From G965202665 sp965243835 (lineage in GTDB: Bacteria > Actinomycetota > Acidimicrobiia > Spongiisociales > Spongiisociaceae): a DNA stretch of 64,000 bases. The stretch spans positions 2,418,001 through 2,482,000 of the forward strand of contig OZ251578.1 in the NCBI GenBank assembly GCA_965243835.1, read 5' to 3'. The notes beneath the pieces were generated by a model that searched no databases, was not told where the DNA came from, and worked only from the letters and a program-made list of their open reading frames with translations. The number at the start of each line of letters is the position of its first letter. Position 1 is the first letter of the stretch. The translations under genes were made by a program, and so were the position numbers. Shown here piece by piece: positions 35,387-45,823 of the stretch.

Positions 35387-36417
35387 CGTTCCGGTTCCTC
35401 GATCTCGGCCAGGGTGGGCAGGGCCGCCGCCGATTCCCAAGCCCGGTCCACGGCCCCCCATCCGGCCCGTTGCTCCACGTAGGAGATGAAAGCGGCCCCG
35501 GTCTGGTACTGTTTCAGTTTCATCCCCACTCCGGCCAAGCGCAACAGAAGACCCAGTTTTTGATCCTTCCCGTCGCCGGAGCCGTCCAGCAGACGGGACA
35601 TCCGCTCGCCGGTCACCAGGCAACGGGCCCCGATCCGGTCCATAACCGCATGTCCGTGGCCCTCCAGCAACGTCATCAGGGCCTGCAGGCGGTCCAGGAC
35701 CTCCCGTTGCCCGGGGCCCGCCAAAAGTCCCGGCAGGCCCGCCTCGTCCAGAATCGGGCGGCCCTCGGCCAAGGCCCGCCGAATTCCCGCAACTACGTTC
35801 AGCAACCGCCCCTCCTCCCCCACCAGCATGGAAGACGCCTCTTCCAACAGCCCCATGAAATAGGACCGCATCCAGGGAACGCCGGTGAACTGCAAACGAT
35901 GGGTAGCCTCGTGCAGGCAGATCCAGAACCGGAACTCATCGGGGCGGAACTGGCGGCGGCGCTCTATCTCCAGAATGTTGGGGGCCACCAAGCAGACCGA
36001 GTCGGAGTCGTCGTCGCCGGAGGGAAGGGCCAGTTCGTACTGTCCGAGCACCCGACGGGACAACAATCCCAACACCGCCCCCGTCTCCGCCTGCAACAGG
36101 CGTTTGGCCGCCGTCCCCCGCCTCCCGGATTCCCCCCACCGGCGCTCTATTTCTTCATGCAACGGGGACATCACGCGGGAGAAAAAAGAGAGGCTGCGCT
36201 CCACCCAGCCGGAACGATCCACCACCGCCGCCGTCACCCGGCCGGCGACGGGCAGTCCGGTTTCCTCGGCCGCCATCCGGTAGGCGCGTTCCATCATCAC
36301 CGCCGCGTCCGCCTCCAAAACCGCCCGGTGGTAGGAGTTTCCCAGCGGGGAGGCCGCCCCGCCGGTGCGCGCCGCCATCCGGACGGCCATCTCCCATCCC
36401 GCCTCGTCGAACGTCAC
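35365..36417 (-). CDS. Zinc-dependent metalloprotease-like protein, DUF2342 type
   Basis: The 350-residue protein has the zincin-type motif RFWICLHEATHRLQF, then FMGLLEEASSMLVGEEG and LLEGHGHAVMDRIG, and a C-terminal KLKQYQTGAAFISYVEQRAG. These match the actinobacterial DUF2342 family, also named coenzyme F420 biosynthesis-associated protein although that role is unproven. It is normally found next to tilS and hpt, as here. The HEXXH pattern is HEATH. The start is a GTG at 36417. Confidence 0.85.
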   Translation of the reverse strand: MTFDEAGWEMAVRMAARTGGAASPLGNSYHRAVLEADAAVMMERAYRMAAEETGLPVAGRVTAAVVDRSGWVERSLSFFSRVMSPLHEEIERRWGESGRRGTAAKRLLQAETGAVLGLLSRRVLGQYELALPSGDDDSDSVCLVAPNILEIERRRQFRPDEFRFWICLHEATHRLQFTGVPWMRSYFMGLLEEASSMLVGEEGRLLNVVAGIRRALAEGRPILDEAGLPGLLAGPGQREVLDRLQALMTLLEGHGHAVMDRIGARCLVTGERMSRLLDGSGDGKDQKLGLLLRLAGVGMKLKQYQTGAAFISYVEQRAGWGAVDRAWESAAALPTLAEIEEPERWLSRVA

Positions 36418-36454
36418 CGGCCCCGCCCGGCCCGTCCCGCCCGGCGGCGGACGG

Positions 36455-36790
36455 TCACTTGATGACCCGGTAGCGGTTTCTCGTCACCCGCACAAAGTAC
36501 ATAATGATGGCCCCCACCACCGCCACCGTGCCCAGAACCAGCGCGGTCGGAACCAAAAACCGGTAGGACCATTCCGGGTCGGGTTCCTGCGGGGCGTCGT
36601 CCGGGACCGCTACGGCGGGTTCGGGAGCCTGCGCCGCCGCCCCGGCCTCGCCCCCGGTCTCGGTCTCGGCCTCCTGCGCCCACGCCGTCCCGGCCGCCAA
36701 GGCCGGCGATAACATCAACAGCCCCATCATCAACCCCGTAACAAGGCGGCGGGCGCGGGCGTTGCCTGCGGTGCGGGCGTCGGCGGACAT
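36455..36790 (-). CDS. Small membrane protein with signal peptide
   Basis: The 111-residue protein starts with a basic, hydrophobic signal (ARRLVTGLMMGLLMLSPALA, AQEAETE), an acidic Ala/Pro/Glu linker, and one strong membrane helix (RFLVPTALVLGTVAVVGAIIMYFVRV) followed by a basic tail. It would sit in the membrane with an acidic external stretch. It is the first gene of the minus-strand tilS-hpt-ftsH-fol cluster. No family recognised. Confidence 0.75.
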   Translation of the reverse strand: MSADARTAGNARARRLVTGLMMGLLMLSPALAAGTAWAQEAETETGGEAGAAAQAPEPAVAVPDDAPQEPDPEWSYRFLVPTALVLGTVAVVGAIIMYFVRVTRNRYRVIK

Positions 36791-36876
36791 GCCCCGATTA
36801 TACCAATCCCCGGCCGGGCGGGGGCAATCCGTTCCCGCCCGGCACCGCTTTTAGTCGACAAACCGCCGTTTTGGTT

Positions 36877-36905
36877 TTGACAGGGGACGGGGACGGTTCT
36901 AAATT
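36877..36905 (+). promoter_or_regulatory. Strong promoter of the sugar transport operon
   Basis: A perfect TTGACA (36877-36882) is followed after exactly 17 bp by TAAATT (36900-36905). Transcription should start near 36912, leaving about 95 bases of untranslated leader before the ATG at 37006, which has AAAGGAGAA upstream. Confidence 0.7.
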
Positions 36906-37005
36906 GGTTAATTTGCTAAAGGGCGAGGCGGAGCTCTTGGAGTTTTAGGTTTGCCGCCCACCGCCCGAATGCAGAGGCGACAGCAACCAAGCAAAAGGAG
37001 AACCC

Positions 37006-38070
37006 ATGAAGCAACTACGTCTGCTGGCCCTAGTGTCCGTATTGGCGTTGGTGTTCGCGGCTTGCGGAGGCGACTCCGCCGACGACGCCACCACCACCGA
37101 CGCCCCCGCCGGAACCGAGGCCCCCGCCACCACGGCGGACGCCCCCGCGGCGGAGGCCACCACCACAGAGGCCCCCGAGGCCACCCCCGTCGACCCCACG
37201 CAAAGCATGGACCTGACCTTCCATATGGTCACCCACGCCGACGACGGCGTGTTCTGGTCGGTGGTGAAGCGGGGCGCCGAAGCGGCGGCCAAATCGCTGG
37301 GCGTGAACATGATTTGGAGCCCGTCCAACAACGACCCCGAACGCCAAGTCCAGGATGTGAACGCGGCGGTGGCCGCCGGCACGGACGGCATCGGCGTTTC
37401 CCTGGCCAACCCGGAGGCTCTGGGCCCGGCGGTGAAAGAAGCCACCGACGCCGGCATTCCGGCCATCACCCTCAACTCGGGGGCCAACGACTACCAGGAT
37501 CTGGGGGCCATCACCCACATCGGCCAGACCGAGATCGTAGCCGGCAACGGCGCCGGGCTCCGTTTCAACGACTTGGGGGCCTCAAAGGTCATGTGCGCCC
37601 AGCAGGAGCAGGGCAACATCGGCTTGGAGGAACGTTGCGACGGGCTGGAAGCCACCTTTAACGGCGATGTTGTGACCCAGTTCGTAGGTCTGGACTCCAA
37701 CCCGGAGGAGCAGGCCGCTACCATCGCAGCCGCGTTGCAGGCCGACCCCGAGATCGACGCCGTGCTGGGCGTAGGCCCCAACGTGGCGGTGCGGGCGGTG
37801 GAGGCCGGCACCCAGGCGGGACGCGAGCTGTTCATCGGCGGGTTCGATATTTCCGCGGACCTGATCACCGAAATCGAGGCCGGGAACGTCCACTTCACGG
37901 TGGATCAGCAACAGTACCTGCAGGGCTACTTGACCATCGTCGCCCTGTACTTGTACGCCACCAACCTGAACACGGTGGGCGGCGGCCTGCCGGTCCTCAC
38001 CGGACCCGGCTTCGTCACCACTGCCAACGTGGCCCAGGTCAAGGAGTTGGTGGACGCGGGCACCCGCTAA
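37006..38070 (+). CDS. Sugar ABC transporter substrate-binding lipoprotein
   Basis: The 354-residue protein has a signal peptide with lipobox VFAAC, a Thr/Ala/Pro-rich linker to about residue 65, and then a type I periplasmic-binding fold of the ribose/xylose/inositol class: FHMVTHADDGVFWSVVKRGA, VNMIWSPSNNDPERQV, GTDGIGVSLANPEAL, GIPAITLNSGAND and HFTVDQQQYLQGYLTI. It captures a sugar or cyclitol outside the cell. A terminator directly after the stop would let it be made in excess over the permease. The adjacent iolC/iolG-type genes suggest inositol or a derivative as the ligand. Confidence 0.9.
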   Translation: MKQLRLLALVSVLALVFAACGGDSADDATTTDAPAGTEAPATTADAPAAEATTTEAPEATPVDPTQSMDLTFHMVTHADDGVFWSVVKRGAEAAAKSLGVNMIWSPSNNDPERQVQDVNAAVAAGTDGIGVSLANPEALGPAVKEATDAGIPAITLNSGANDYQDLGAITHIGQTEIVAGNGAGLRFNDLGASKVMCAQQEQGNIGLEERCDGLEATFNGDVVTQFVGLDSNPEEQAATIAAALQADPEIDAVLGVGPNVAVRAVEAGTQAGRELFIGGFDISADLITEIEAGNVHFTVDQQQYLQGYLTIVALYLYATNLNTVGGGLPVLTGPGFVTTANVAQVKELVDAGTR

Positions 38071-38094
38071 ACCAAACCCGGCTTAAACTAACGA

Positions 38095-38124
38095 GAGGGG
38101 CCGCCCCGGGGCGGCCCCTCCGTT
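38095..38124 (+). terminator. Terminator/attenuator after the binding-protein gene
   Basis: A perfect 13-bp inverted repeat (GAGGGGCCGCCCC at 38095-38107 and its complement at 38108-38120) is followed by CGTTTT. It lies 25 bases after the stop and can lower read-through into the permease genes. Confidence 0.7.
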
Positions 38125-38270
38125 TTATGGCGGGAAAAAAAATTTGCCGGATTTCCCGACCTGCGCAATTAAACCGTGTAGCATTCCCCGTTCATATGAC
38201 CGGTATTGTCAGTTCGGCCGACTATGGTAATTGTCGTAATGGTCAGCGCCGGGCTAGGAAGGAGGCACAG

Positions 38271-38324
38271 GTGAAGCGGGCGACTGTTCTTCTGAACGCG
38301 GGAGCGGGGCAATGGCGGAGGTAG
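38271..38324 (+). CDS. Putative 17-residue leader peptide overlapping the permease start
   Basis: A GTG at 38271 has the best Shine-Dalgarno in the region (AAGGAGG, 5 bases upstream) and encodes MKRATVLLNAGAGQWRR. Its stop lies 11 codons-equivalent past the permease ATG (38312) in another frame, so the two reading frames overlap by 13 bases. It could couple translation of the permease to the leader. The permease itself has only a weak GGAGCGGGG site. Expression of the peptide is inferred. Confidence 0.4.
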   Translation: MKRATVLLNAGAGQWRR

Positions 38325-40263
38325 CCAACGGAACCGACGTCCCGGCCGTAGCCGACGGCGACAACGGCGCCGACGTCCCGGAGCCGGCTCCGGCCGCGAC
38401 CGGCGGCGACGAGCGCCTCGCCTATCGCGGACCCATCCAGCGGCTTCTCACCCGCCCCGAGATCGGGGCCCTGATCGGCACCGGGGCCATCTGGATTGTT
38501 TTCTGGGCGGTGAGCGACGTGTTCGGCACCACCGCCGGCACCAACAACTATCTGGACGTCTCCACCTCGCTGGGAATAATGGCGGTGGCGGTGGCCCTGC
38601 TGATGATCGGCGGCGAGTTCGACCTGTCCTCGGGGGCGATGACCGGGGCCACCGGAATGTTGGTGGTGTTGCTGGTCAAGGACGTGGGACCGCTGGGCGG
38701 GGCCGGCTTGCCCCTGACGGTGGCCATTCCCATCACCTTCCTGTTCGCCATGGGCATCGGATGGGTGAACGGAACCCTGGTGGAAAAAACCGGGTTGCCC
38801 AGCTTCATCGTCACCCTGGGCACGTTCTTCGCCCTGCGGGGGGCCAAGCTGGGTTTCTCCAAACTGTTCACCGACAAGGTGATCGTGGAAGGTTTGGACA
38901 ACGCCCCCGACTACGACTTCTGGGCCAACATCTTCGGCGGGGTATGGGTGCGCAACAACCACCTGTGGGAAACCTTCCTGGGGGGCCGGGACGTTATATT
39001 CGCCATCCTGGCCGTGCTGGGGGCGGCCGCCCTCATCCTGGCCATTCTGGAACAGAGCCTCACCCGCAGCCCGCAGCTGAGACCGGCCAGTTTCATCACC
39101 GCCGGAATCGGGGCGGCGGCGGCCCTGCTGGGCCTGATCATGCTCACCCAAACCGACGGCGTAGGCGCCAACTGGACTTGGGGGTTGGTGATGGGGGCCG
39201 GGCTGGTAGTGGGAATCATGGGCTACTCCCGGTTGCGGTTCGAATTTTCCTCCGTCGCCAAAGGATCCTTAAAGATGGACGGCGCCATCGTCGCCCGGGT
39301 CCTGATCGGTTTGGGCCTGGTCGCCCTGGGCGTCGTCTTGGGCATGTCGCTCAGCTCCGATTCGGAAACCGTGCTGGGAATCCTGCTCACAGTGCAGGGC
39401 CTGCGGGCCATCCTGTTCAGCGGCCTGGTCATTCTCGGGGTGCTGATGTTGCTGATCGCGGCCCGCAAAGCGGACTCCTCGCCCATCACCCGGTTTTTGA
39501 TCACGGTCCTCACCTCGGCGGTGATCGCCGCGGTGGGTTTCGTCATTCAGTCGGAAGCCCTCTCCCGCAAGTTCCGGGCCGAGTTCTTCGCCTGGATCAT
39601 GCTGTCCGCCCTGGTGTTGCTGATCGCGGCCGTCATCCGGTTGCTGTTCGAGCAACGGCGCCGCACCGACCCGGCCGCGGACAAGTTGGGGCGCATCCTG
39701 GCCGTAGCCTCCATTTTGCTGTTTGCGGGCGCCATCGCCCTCAAACTGTTGTGGTCCACCGCGGCCGAAAACGAAGGGGCTGGAATCACCACCTATCGGG
39801 TGTCCATCCTCTACTTCTTCCTGTTCTCCATCTTCGCCACCTGGCTTCTGATGCGCACCAAGTTCGGAAGCTGGACGTTCGCGGTGGGAGGCAACAAGAA
39901 CGCCGCCCGGCAAGTGGGAGTCCCGGCCGCCCGCACCAAGACCCAGTTGTTCATGATGGTGTCGGGGGCGGCCTGGCTGGTGGGAATGTTGATCGCCTTC
40001 CGGCTCAACTCGGTGCAGGCCAACGTCGGCGACGGCAACGAATTTCTCTACATCATCGCGGCGGTAGTGGGCGGCAACCTGCTCACCGGAGGCTACGGCT
40101 CGGCGGCCGGGGCTTCCATCGGCGCACTGATCATGGCCATGTCCTTCCAGGGCATCCCGTTCGCGGGATGGAACTCGGACTGGCGCTGGCTGTTCGTGGG
40201 CGTGATACTGCTGTTGGCGGTGATGGTCAATAACTACGTCCGTGGAAAGGCGGAGGCGACAAA

Positions 40264-40267
<4 letters not shown>
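38312..40267 (+). CDS. Sugar ABC transporter permease, enlarged
   Basis: The 651-residue protein belongs to the ribose/xylose-type permeases: an N-terminal acidic cytoplasmic tail of about 50 residues, SLGIMAVAVALLMIGGEFDLSSGAM (family signature), GLPSFIVTLGTFFALRG, and the C-terminal KNAARQVGVPAARTK (coupling loop) and GGNLLTGGYGSAAGASIGALI. Family members are usually 320-420 residues; here the middle (about 225-490) adds several extra hydrophobic helices, bringing the total to roughly 16. The ATPase gene starts inside its stop codon (ATGA). Confidence 0.88.
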
Positions 40268-41064
<797 letters not shown>

Positions 41065-41104
41065 CCGGGCTCACCCGAGCCCTCGTCGCGCCCCGGAGGA
41101 TCCC

Positions 41105-42145
41105 GTGTCCGCGCCCCCGGAATCCCCGGAACCTCCGGAGGTGATAACCATCGGGCGGGTCAGCGTGGACTTGTACGCCGAGCAGTTGCATGCCCCGGTG
41201 CGGGAGGTCCGCACCTTTCGCAAGTCCATCGGCGGCACCTCCACCAACGTGGCGGCGGCGGCCGCCCGCCTGGGAAGACGGGCCGCGACGGTAACCAAAG
41301 TGGGCGACGACCCGTTCGGCGACTACATCCGGCGCGCCCTGCCCGAAACTTTCGGGGTGGATGCCCGGTGGGTGGGAACCGATCCCGATCTGCCCACCCC
41401 GCTGGCGTTTGCGGTGCTGGACCCTCCCGAGGAGCCGCAGATCCTGTTTTACCGGCGACCGCGGGCCCCCGATATGAACCTGCGACCGGAGGATGTGGAC
41501 CGGGAGGAGACCGGGCGGGTTCCCATCCTGTGGATCCCCGCCTCCCGGCTGTCGGACGAACCGAGCCGCTCCACCGTGCGGGCCGTTTTGGAAAACCGGG
41601 GCCGCCGCCCGGAGACGGTCCTGGACCTGGACTGGCGCCCCTCCTTTTGGGAGTCGGAGGAAGCGGCCGGGCGGGAGGTGCGCGCGGCCCTGCGATACGC
41701 GACCATTGCGGTCGGCAACCGGGAGGAATGCCGGATCGCGGTGGGAACCTCCGACCCGGATCGGGCGGCCGACCGGCTGTTGGAGGCGGGTCTGCGGGCC
41801 GCTTTCATCAAACTGGGCGCGGAGGGCGTTCTGGCGGCGGGCGCGGACGGGGAGCGGACGCGCATCCCCCCCTACCCGGTGCGAACGGTGTGCGGGCTGG
41901 GGGCGGGCGACGCCTTCGGAGGGGCGTTGTGCCACGGGCTCCTGTCCGGATGGAGCCTGCCGGAATGCGCCCGCTTCGGCAACGCGGCGGGGGCCTTGGT
42001 CGCCTCCCGCCTGATGTGCGCCGACGATATGCCCACCCTGGGGGAAATAGAAAACTTCCTCGCCTCCCGAACCGGCGGGCGACCGGATGAACCCCGCCCC
42101 GAACCCGGCGAACCCCCGACGAGCCCCTCTAAGGAACAACCATGA
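41105..42145 (+). CDS. iolC: PfkB-family kinase, IolC-type (5-dehydro-2-deoxygluconokinase)
   Basis: The 346-residue protein starts VITIGRVSVDLYAEQ, then FRKSIGGTSTNVAAAAARLGRR, and ends with the PfkB catalytic GAGDAFGGALCHGL. The N-terminal wording is that of IolC, which phosphorylates 5-dehydro-2-deoxy-gluconate in inositol breakdown, rather than that of ribokinase. GTG start with GGAGGA upstream. It overlaps iolG by 4 bases. The rest of the pathway (iolB, iolD, iolJ) is not in the window. Confidence 0.85.
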   Translation: MSAPPESPEPPEVITIGRVSVDLYAEQLHAPVREVRTFRKSIGGTSTNVAAAAARLGRRAATVTKVGDDPFGDYIRRALPETFGVDARWVGTDPDLPTPLAFAVLDPPEEPQILFYRRPRAPDMNLRPEDVDREETGRVPILWIPASRLSDEPSRSTVRAVLENRGRRPETVLDLDWRPSFWESEEAAGREVRAALRYATIAVGNREECRIAVGTSDPDRAADRLLEAGLRAAFIKLGAEGVLAAGADGERTRIPPYPVRTVCGLGAGDAFGGALCHGLLSGWSLPECARFGNAAGALVASRLMCADDMPTLGEIENFLASRTGGRPDEPRPEPGEPPTSPSKEQP

Positions 42146-43158
42146 AACCGATCAACTTGGCCATTCTCGGGGCGGGACGCATCGGGTCGTTGCACGCCGA
42201 ACTGATCACCCACCGATTGGAAGACATCCGGGTGGCGGGAATCTACGACATCGTCCCCGAGCTGGCCCGGGCCACGGCCGACCGGCTGGGAATCCGGGCC
42301 GCTCCCGACGCCGAAGAGTTGATAACCGACCCGGCGGTGGACGCGGTGGCCGTGTGCTCGAGCACCGACTCCCACATGGAGCATCTGACGGCGGCGGCCG
42401 CGGCCGGCAAGGCGGTCTTTTGCGAGAAGCCGCTGTCTTTGAGCCTGGAGGAAGTGGACCGGGGCTTGGCGGCGGTGGCGGAGGCCGGAGTACTGTTGCA
42501 AGTGGGGTTCAACCGGCGCTTCGACCCTTCCCACCGGGCGGTGGCGGAAGCGGTGCGCAACGGGGAGGTGGGCGAGGTGCAACTGGTGCGCATCACCTCC
42601 CGCGACCCCGCTCCCCCCGCCCTCTCCTACATTAAAACCTCGGGCGGCATTTTCCTGGATATGACCATCCACGACTTCGACATGGCCCGCTTCGTGACCG
42701 GCAGCGAAGTGGCCGAGGTGTACGCCAAAGGGGCGGTGATGACCGACCCCGCCATCGGGGAGGCGGGCGACTTGGACACGGCGGTCATCCTGCTCACCCA
42801 CGACAACGGGGCCCTGACGGTGATCGACAACAGCCGGCAAGCCTTGTACGGATACGATCAACGGGTGGAGGCTTTCGGCTCGGCCGGGATGGCCGCCTCC
42901 GACAACCCGCCCGTCACCACTTCCATCGTCCGCACCGCCGCGGGAGGCCGCTCCTCTACCCTCCCCTGGTTTTTCGTGGAACGTTACATCCCCAGCTACC
43001 TGGAAGAATGGCGGGCTTTCGTCGCCATGATGCGGGGCGGGCCCTCTCCGGTGACCGGCCACGACGGCCGGGAGCCGCTGGTTATGGGCTTGGCCGCACA
43101 GCGGTCGGTGCGGGAGGGGCGCCCGGTGGCCACCTCCGAAATCAGGGACGGCGGCTGA
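42142..43158 (+). CDS. iolG: Gfo/Idh/MocA oxidoreductase, IolG-type (inositol 2-dehydrogenase)
   Basis: The 338-residue NAD-dependent enzyme shows the Rossmann start NLAILGAGRIGSLHAELI, the family EKP in AVFCEKPLSLSLEEV, LQVGFNRRFDPSH, and KTSGGIFLDMTIHDFDMARF, which matches myo-inositol 2-dehydrogenase closely. It oxidises inositol to 2-keto-inositol. It overlaps both neighbours, so the sugar block is one translation-coupled operon. Confidence 0.88.
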   Translation: MKPINLAILGAGRIGSLHAELITHRLEDIRVAGIYDIVPELARATADRLGIRAAPDAEELITDPAVDAVAVCSSTDSHMEHLTAAAAAGKAVFCEKPLSLSLEEVDRGLAAVAEAGVLLQVGFNRRFDPSHRAVAEAVRNGEVGEVQLVRITSRDPAPPALSYIKTSGGIFLDMTIHDFDMARFVTGSEVAEVYAKGAVMTDPAIGEAGDLDTAVILLTHDNGALTVIDNSRQALYGYDQRVEAFGSAGMAASDNPPVTTSIVRTAAGGRSSTLPWFFVERYIPSYLEEWRAFVAMMRGGPSPVTGHDGREPLVMGLAAQRSVREGRPVATSEIRDGG

Positions 43159-44093
43159 TGCGGGTGCTGGTCACCGGCGGCGCCGGGTTCGTGGGCAGCA
43201 ACATCGTCCACCGGGCCGTGCAGTCCGGCCATGTCGCGGCCGCCACCTACTCCTCCTACCGGCCCACCGGCGAAGAACCCTATGAGATGTACGCCGTCGA
43301 CCTCCTGGACCGGGCGGGGATGGTCGCCGCCGTCTCCGACTTCGGGGCCGACCTGGTGGCGCACTGCGCTATTTTGAACGACCACCGGGCTATGTACGAA
43401 AACCGCCGGGCCGGATGGGACGCCTACGTGGAGGCCACCCGCATCGCATGGGAGGCGGCCGCCGCGGCCGGGGCCGGGTTCGTGCTGGTCTCCACCGACT
43501 GGGTGTTCGACGGAACCCAGGCCGGAGCGGACGAGGAAACCCCGCCCAACCCGATCAACATCTACGGGGTGCTGAAAATGGCCAGCGAGCTGGTGACTTT
43601 GGAGCGGGGCGGGGCGGTGGCCCGGGTGTCGGGGGTAAACGGGGTGCACCGGGCCCGTCCCGCGGCGCCCCGCGCCCAGGACCCCGGTTTTGGATACTTC
43701 GCGGCGACCATCGTGGACGCCCTGCGCCGGGGGGAGCGCTTCACGGTGTGGGAGTCGGACAACATCAACATGGCGGCCACACCCTCCCTGGCCGGCGAGT
43801 GCGGCGACCTGATCCTGGAAATCGGCGCCCGGCGCCTGGACGGAATTTTCCACTGTTGCGGAGCGGACGGGATAGGGCGGATGGAACTGGCCCGCCTCAC
43901 CTGCGAGGTCTTCGACCTGGACCCGGACTTGCTGGACTCCGGCCCCCCCGACCCCCGGTTCATGCCGCAGGGCCCGGTTCCCTACGACACCACCATCACC
44001 TGCCCCCGCACTTCGGAACTGCTGGGGCGGCGCCCCACGCCGCTCCGTTCCTTGTTGGAAAGATTTCGCGGGGAATACGAATCCGTCTCATGA
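43158..44093 (+). CDS. NAD-dependent epimerase/reductase, RmlD-like
   Basis: The 311-residue protein is an extended SDR: RVLVTGGAGFVGSNIV, ADLVAHCAILND, VLVSTDWVFDGTQAG, and the catalytic Tyr-Lys in NIYGVLKMASE. STD-VFDG wording is typical of dTDP-4-dehydrorhamnose reductase-like proteins, but in this operon it more likely acts on an inositol or sugar-acid intermediate. Its ATG shares a base with the iolG stop and its stop overlaps the next start. Confidence 0.8.
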   Translation: MRVLVTGGAGFVGSNIVHRAVQSGHVAAATYSSYRPTGEEPYEMYAVDLLDRAGMVAAVSDFGADLVAHCAILNDHRAMYENRRAGWDAYVEATRIAWEAAAAAGAGFVLVSTDWVFDGTQAGADEETPPNPINIYGVLKMASELVTLERGGAVARVSGVNGVHRARPAAPRAQDPGFGYFAATIVDALRRGERFTVWESDNINMAATPSLAGECGDLILEIGARRLDGIFHCCGADGIGRMELARLTCEVFDLDPDLLDSGPPDPRFMPQGPVPYDTTITCPRTSELLGRRPTPLRSLLERFRGEYESVS

Positions 44094-44800
44094 CCGGCCG
44101 CGGGCCGCGGCCGCGCAGCCGGGTGCGGGGAGCGGCGGCCTTGGCCTGCCTGACCGCCCTGTTGGCGGTGGCGGCAAGCTACGGCGGGCAGGCCGCCGAC
44201 CCGTACCGGTCGGTGGCCCAGGTGCGGGGCATGGTATGCGGGCGCGACATGCTGGCCTCGGCCCTGGTAGTCGGCCCGGGACTGCTGGTGACCTCCGCCC
44301 ACAACGTGGCCGGCTCGCAAGGCGGACTTACCGTTCGCTTCGAAGACGGCGCCGACCTGCCCGCGGAGGTGGCGGGCATGGACTTCGACCGCGACTTGGC
44401 CCTGCTCTCCGCTCCCGGCCGGGACCGCCCCGTCCCGGGTTTCGCCCCGGTGCGGGAAGGCGGGACGGGACGCATCATCCGGCTTCTGCCGCATGGGGAA
44501 CGGGCGGAAATCCCCTTCGCCGACGCCGAACTGGTGCGGGCGGTGGGCCGGGACATCTACGACCAACGCAACGACGTCCCCTGGTACAACACCCGGGTGC
44601 GGGCTTTCTCGGCCGGGTCCGGTTATTCGGGGGCCCCGATCTTGAACGAGCGCGACGCCGTCATCGGCCTGGTGTACGCCAAAGCCCGCTTCGTGGAGCA
44701 CTTTTACGCGGCGGCCGCCTCCGAGGTGGAAGCCTTTATCGCGCGCATGGGCGACGTTGCCGGGCTGCCTCCGGCGAACACCGGGGAATGCCCTCCCTGA
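44090..44800 (+). CDS. Secreted trypsin-like serine protease
   Basis: The 236-residue product has a basic N-terminus and hydrophobic signal (GAAALACLTALLAVAASYG), then the catalytic triad of a chymotrypsin-fold protease: His in VTSAHNVAG, Asp in FDRDLALLSAP and Ser in GSGYSGAPIL. The oxyanion segment is GYSGAP rather than the usual GDSGGP. It would act outside the membrane. It is translation-coupled (ATGA) to a sugar-metabolism gene, an unexpected operon member. A substrate cannot be named. Confidence 0.8.
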   Translation: MTGRGPRPRSRVRGAAALACLTALLAVAASYGGQAADPYRSVAQVRGMVCGRDMLASALVVGPGLLVTSAHNVAGSQGGLTVRFEDGADLPAEVAGMDFDRDLALLSAPGRDRPVPGFAPVREGGTGRIIRLLPHGERAEIPFADAELVRAVGRDIYDQRNDVPWYNTRVRAFSAGSGYSGAPILNERDAVIGLVYAKARFVEHFYAAAASEVEAFIARMGDVAGLPPANTGECPP

Positions 44801-44842
44801 CCGGGCCGACCGGACCGACCGGGGGGACGACGCGTTGCGGCT

Positions 44843-45733
44843 TCAGGCCTCCAATCCGGCCAGGTATTCCATGCTGGCCCGGGCGGCGTCGATCGGCCCC
44901 GTCCCCGGCGGAGGGGGCCCGTCCAGGGCTATGTCCTGCTCCAGCACGTACCACCCCCGGTAACCGGCGGCTTCCAGATGGCGAACCAAACCGGCGATAT
45001 CCACAAAGCCTTCCCCCAAGGGCCGAAACAGGCCCCGCCGCACCCCGTCCCGGAAGGTGGCTTCCCCCGCCCGCACCTGTTCCGCCAGCCGCTCGTCCAT
45101 GTCTTTCAGATGCACATGCGCCACCCGCTCCCCCGCCATGCGTGCCACATGCAGGGGGTCGCCCCCCGCCAAGGCGATATGGCCGGTGTCGATGCACATG
45201 TCCACCGTGCTGTACTCCAGCACCCGCTCAATCTGGCGGGGGTTGTCCACCGCGTATCCCCAATGGGAGTGCAGGGCCGTGACCAGCCCCCGTTCATCGC
45301 ATATTTCCCGCAACCGGCGCAGGCCGTCGTCGAAAATCTCCCAGTCGGCGGCGGACATTTCCACCCGCTGGTCGTATCCGTCGTACACCGAGGCCGGCCC
45401 GAGCACGAAGGTTTTAGCCCCCCGCTCGGCCAGGGTGTCCGCCGCCCGCGCCGCGTTGGCCAACTCGGCTTCCAGAAGCGACCGCCGGTACAGGCGCACC
45501 GGCACGAAACCCCCAACCAGTTGCAAGTCCCGGGAACCCAGCATCCGCTCCAGATTCTCCGGGTCGTCGGCCAAATATCCGTCCGGCCCCAGTTCGGTGG
45601 CCGCCAATCCCGCCTCCCGCATCTCGTCCAGCACCCGGTCCGGGTCCATCAGATACCCCCACCCGGGGGCGTCGTCCACCCCCCACGTGATGGGCGCCCC
45701 GGCGATGCGTCGCAGAAAATGCTTGTCGGTCAT
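44843..45733 (-). CDS. IolE-like sugar isomerase/dehydratase (TIM barrel)
   Basis: The 296-residue protein starts IAGAPITWGVDDAPGWGYLM, contains AATELGPDGYLADDPENLERM and QLVGGFVPVRLY, and ends with metal-site segments TALHSHWGYAVDN, CIDTGHIALAGGDP and GWYVLEQDIAL. This is the IolE/MocC (2-keto-inositol dehydratase) pattern; close sugar isomerases are an alternative. It is convergent with the inositol operon, with 42 bases between stops, so it is transcribed separately yet fits the pathway. Confidence 0.82.
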   Translation of the reverse strand: MTDKHFLRRIAGAPITWGVDDAPGWGYLMDPDRVLDEMREAGLAATELGPDGYLADDPENLERMLGSRDLQLVGGFVPVRLYRRSLLEAELANAARAADTLAERGAKTFVLGPASVYDGYDQRVEMSAADWEIFDDGLRRLREICDERGLVTALHSHWGYAVDNPRQIERVLEYSTVDMCIDTGHIALAGGDPLHVARMAGERVAHVHLKDMDERLAEQVRAGEATFRDGVRRGLFRPLGEGFVDIAGLVRHLEAAGYRGWYVLEQDIALDGPPPPGTGPIDAARASMEYLAGLEA

Positions 45734-45823
45734 CGGGCGAAGAATACCAAAAGTCGCCGTCGCCCCGCCTACCCTTTACCATCAATATCAAACCCGCCCC
45801 CGACCCCCGGCAAGGACCCTCCC

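Noticed and set aside
34055..35482. Plus-strand open frame opposite tilS
   Set aside because: No start signal, no family resemblance; tilS motifs on the other strand explain the region.
38761..40233. Second long frame inside the permease gene
   Set aside because: It is a shifted frame of the permease, Arg/Gly-rich with no membrane helices.
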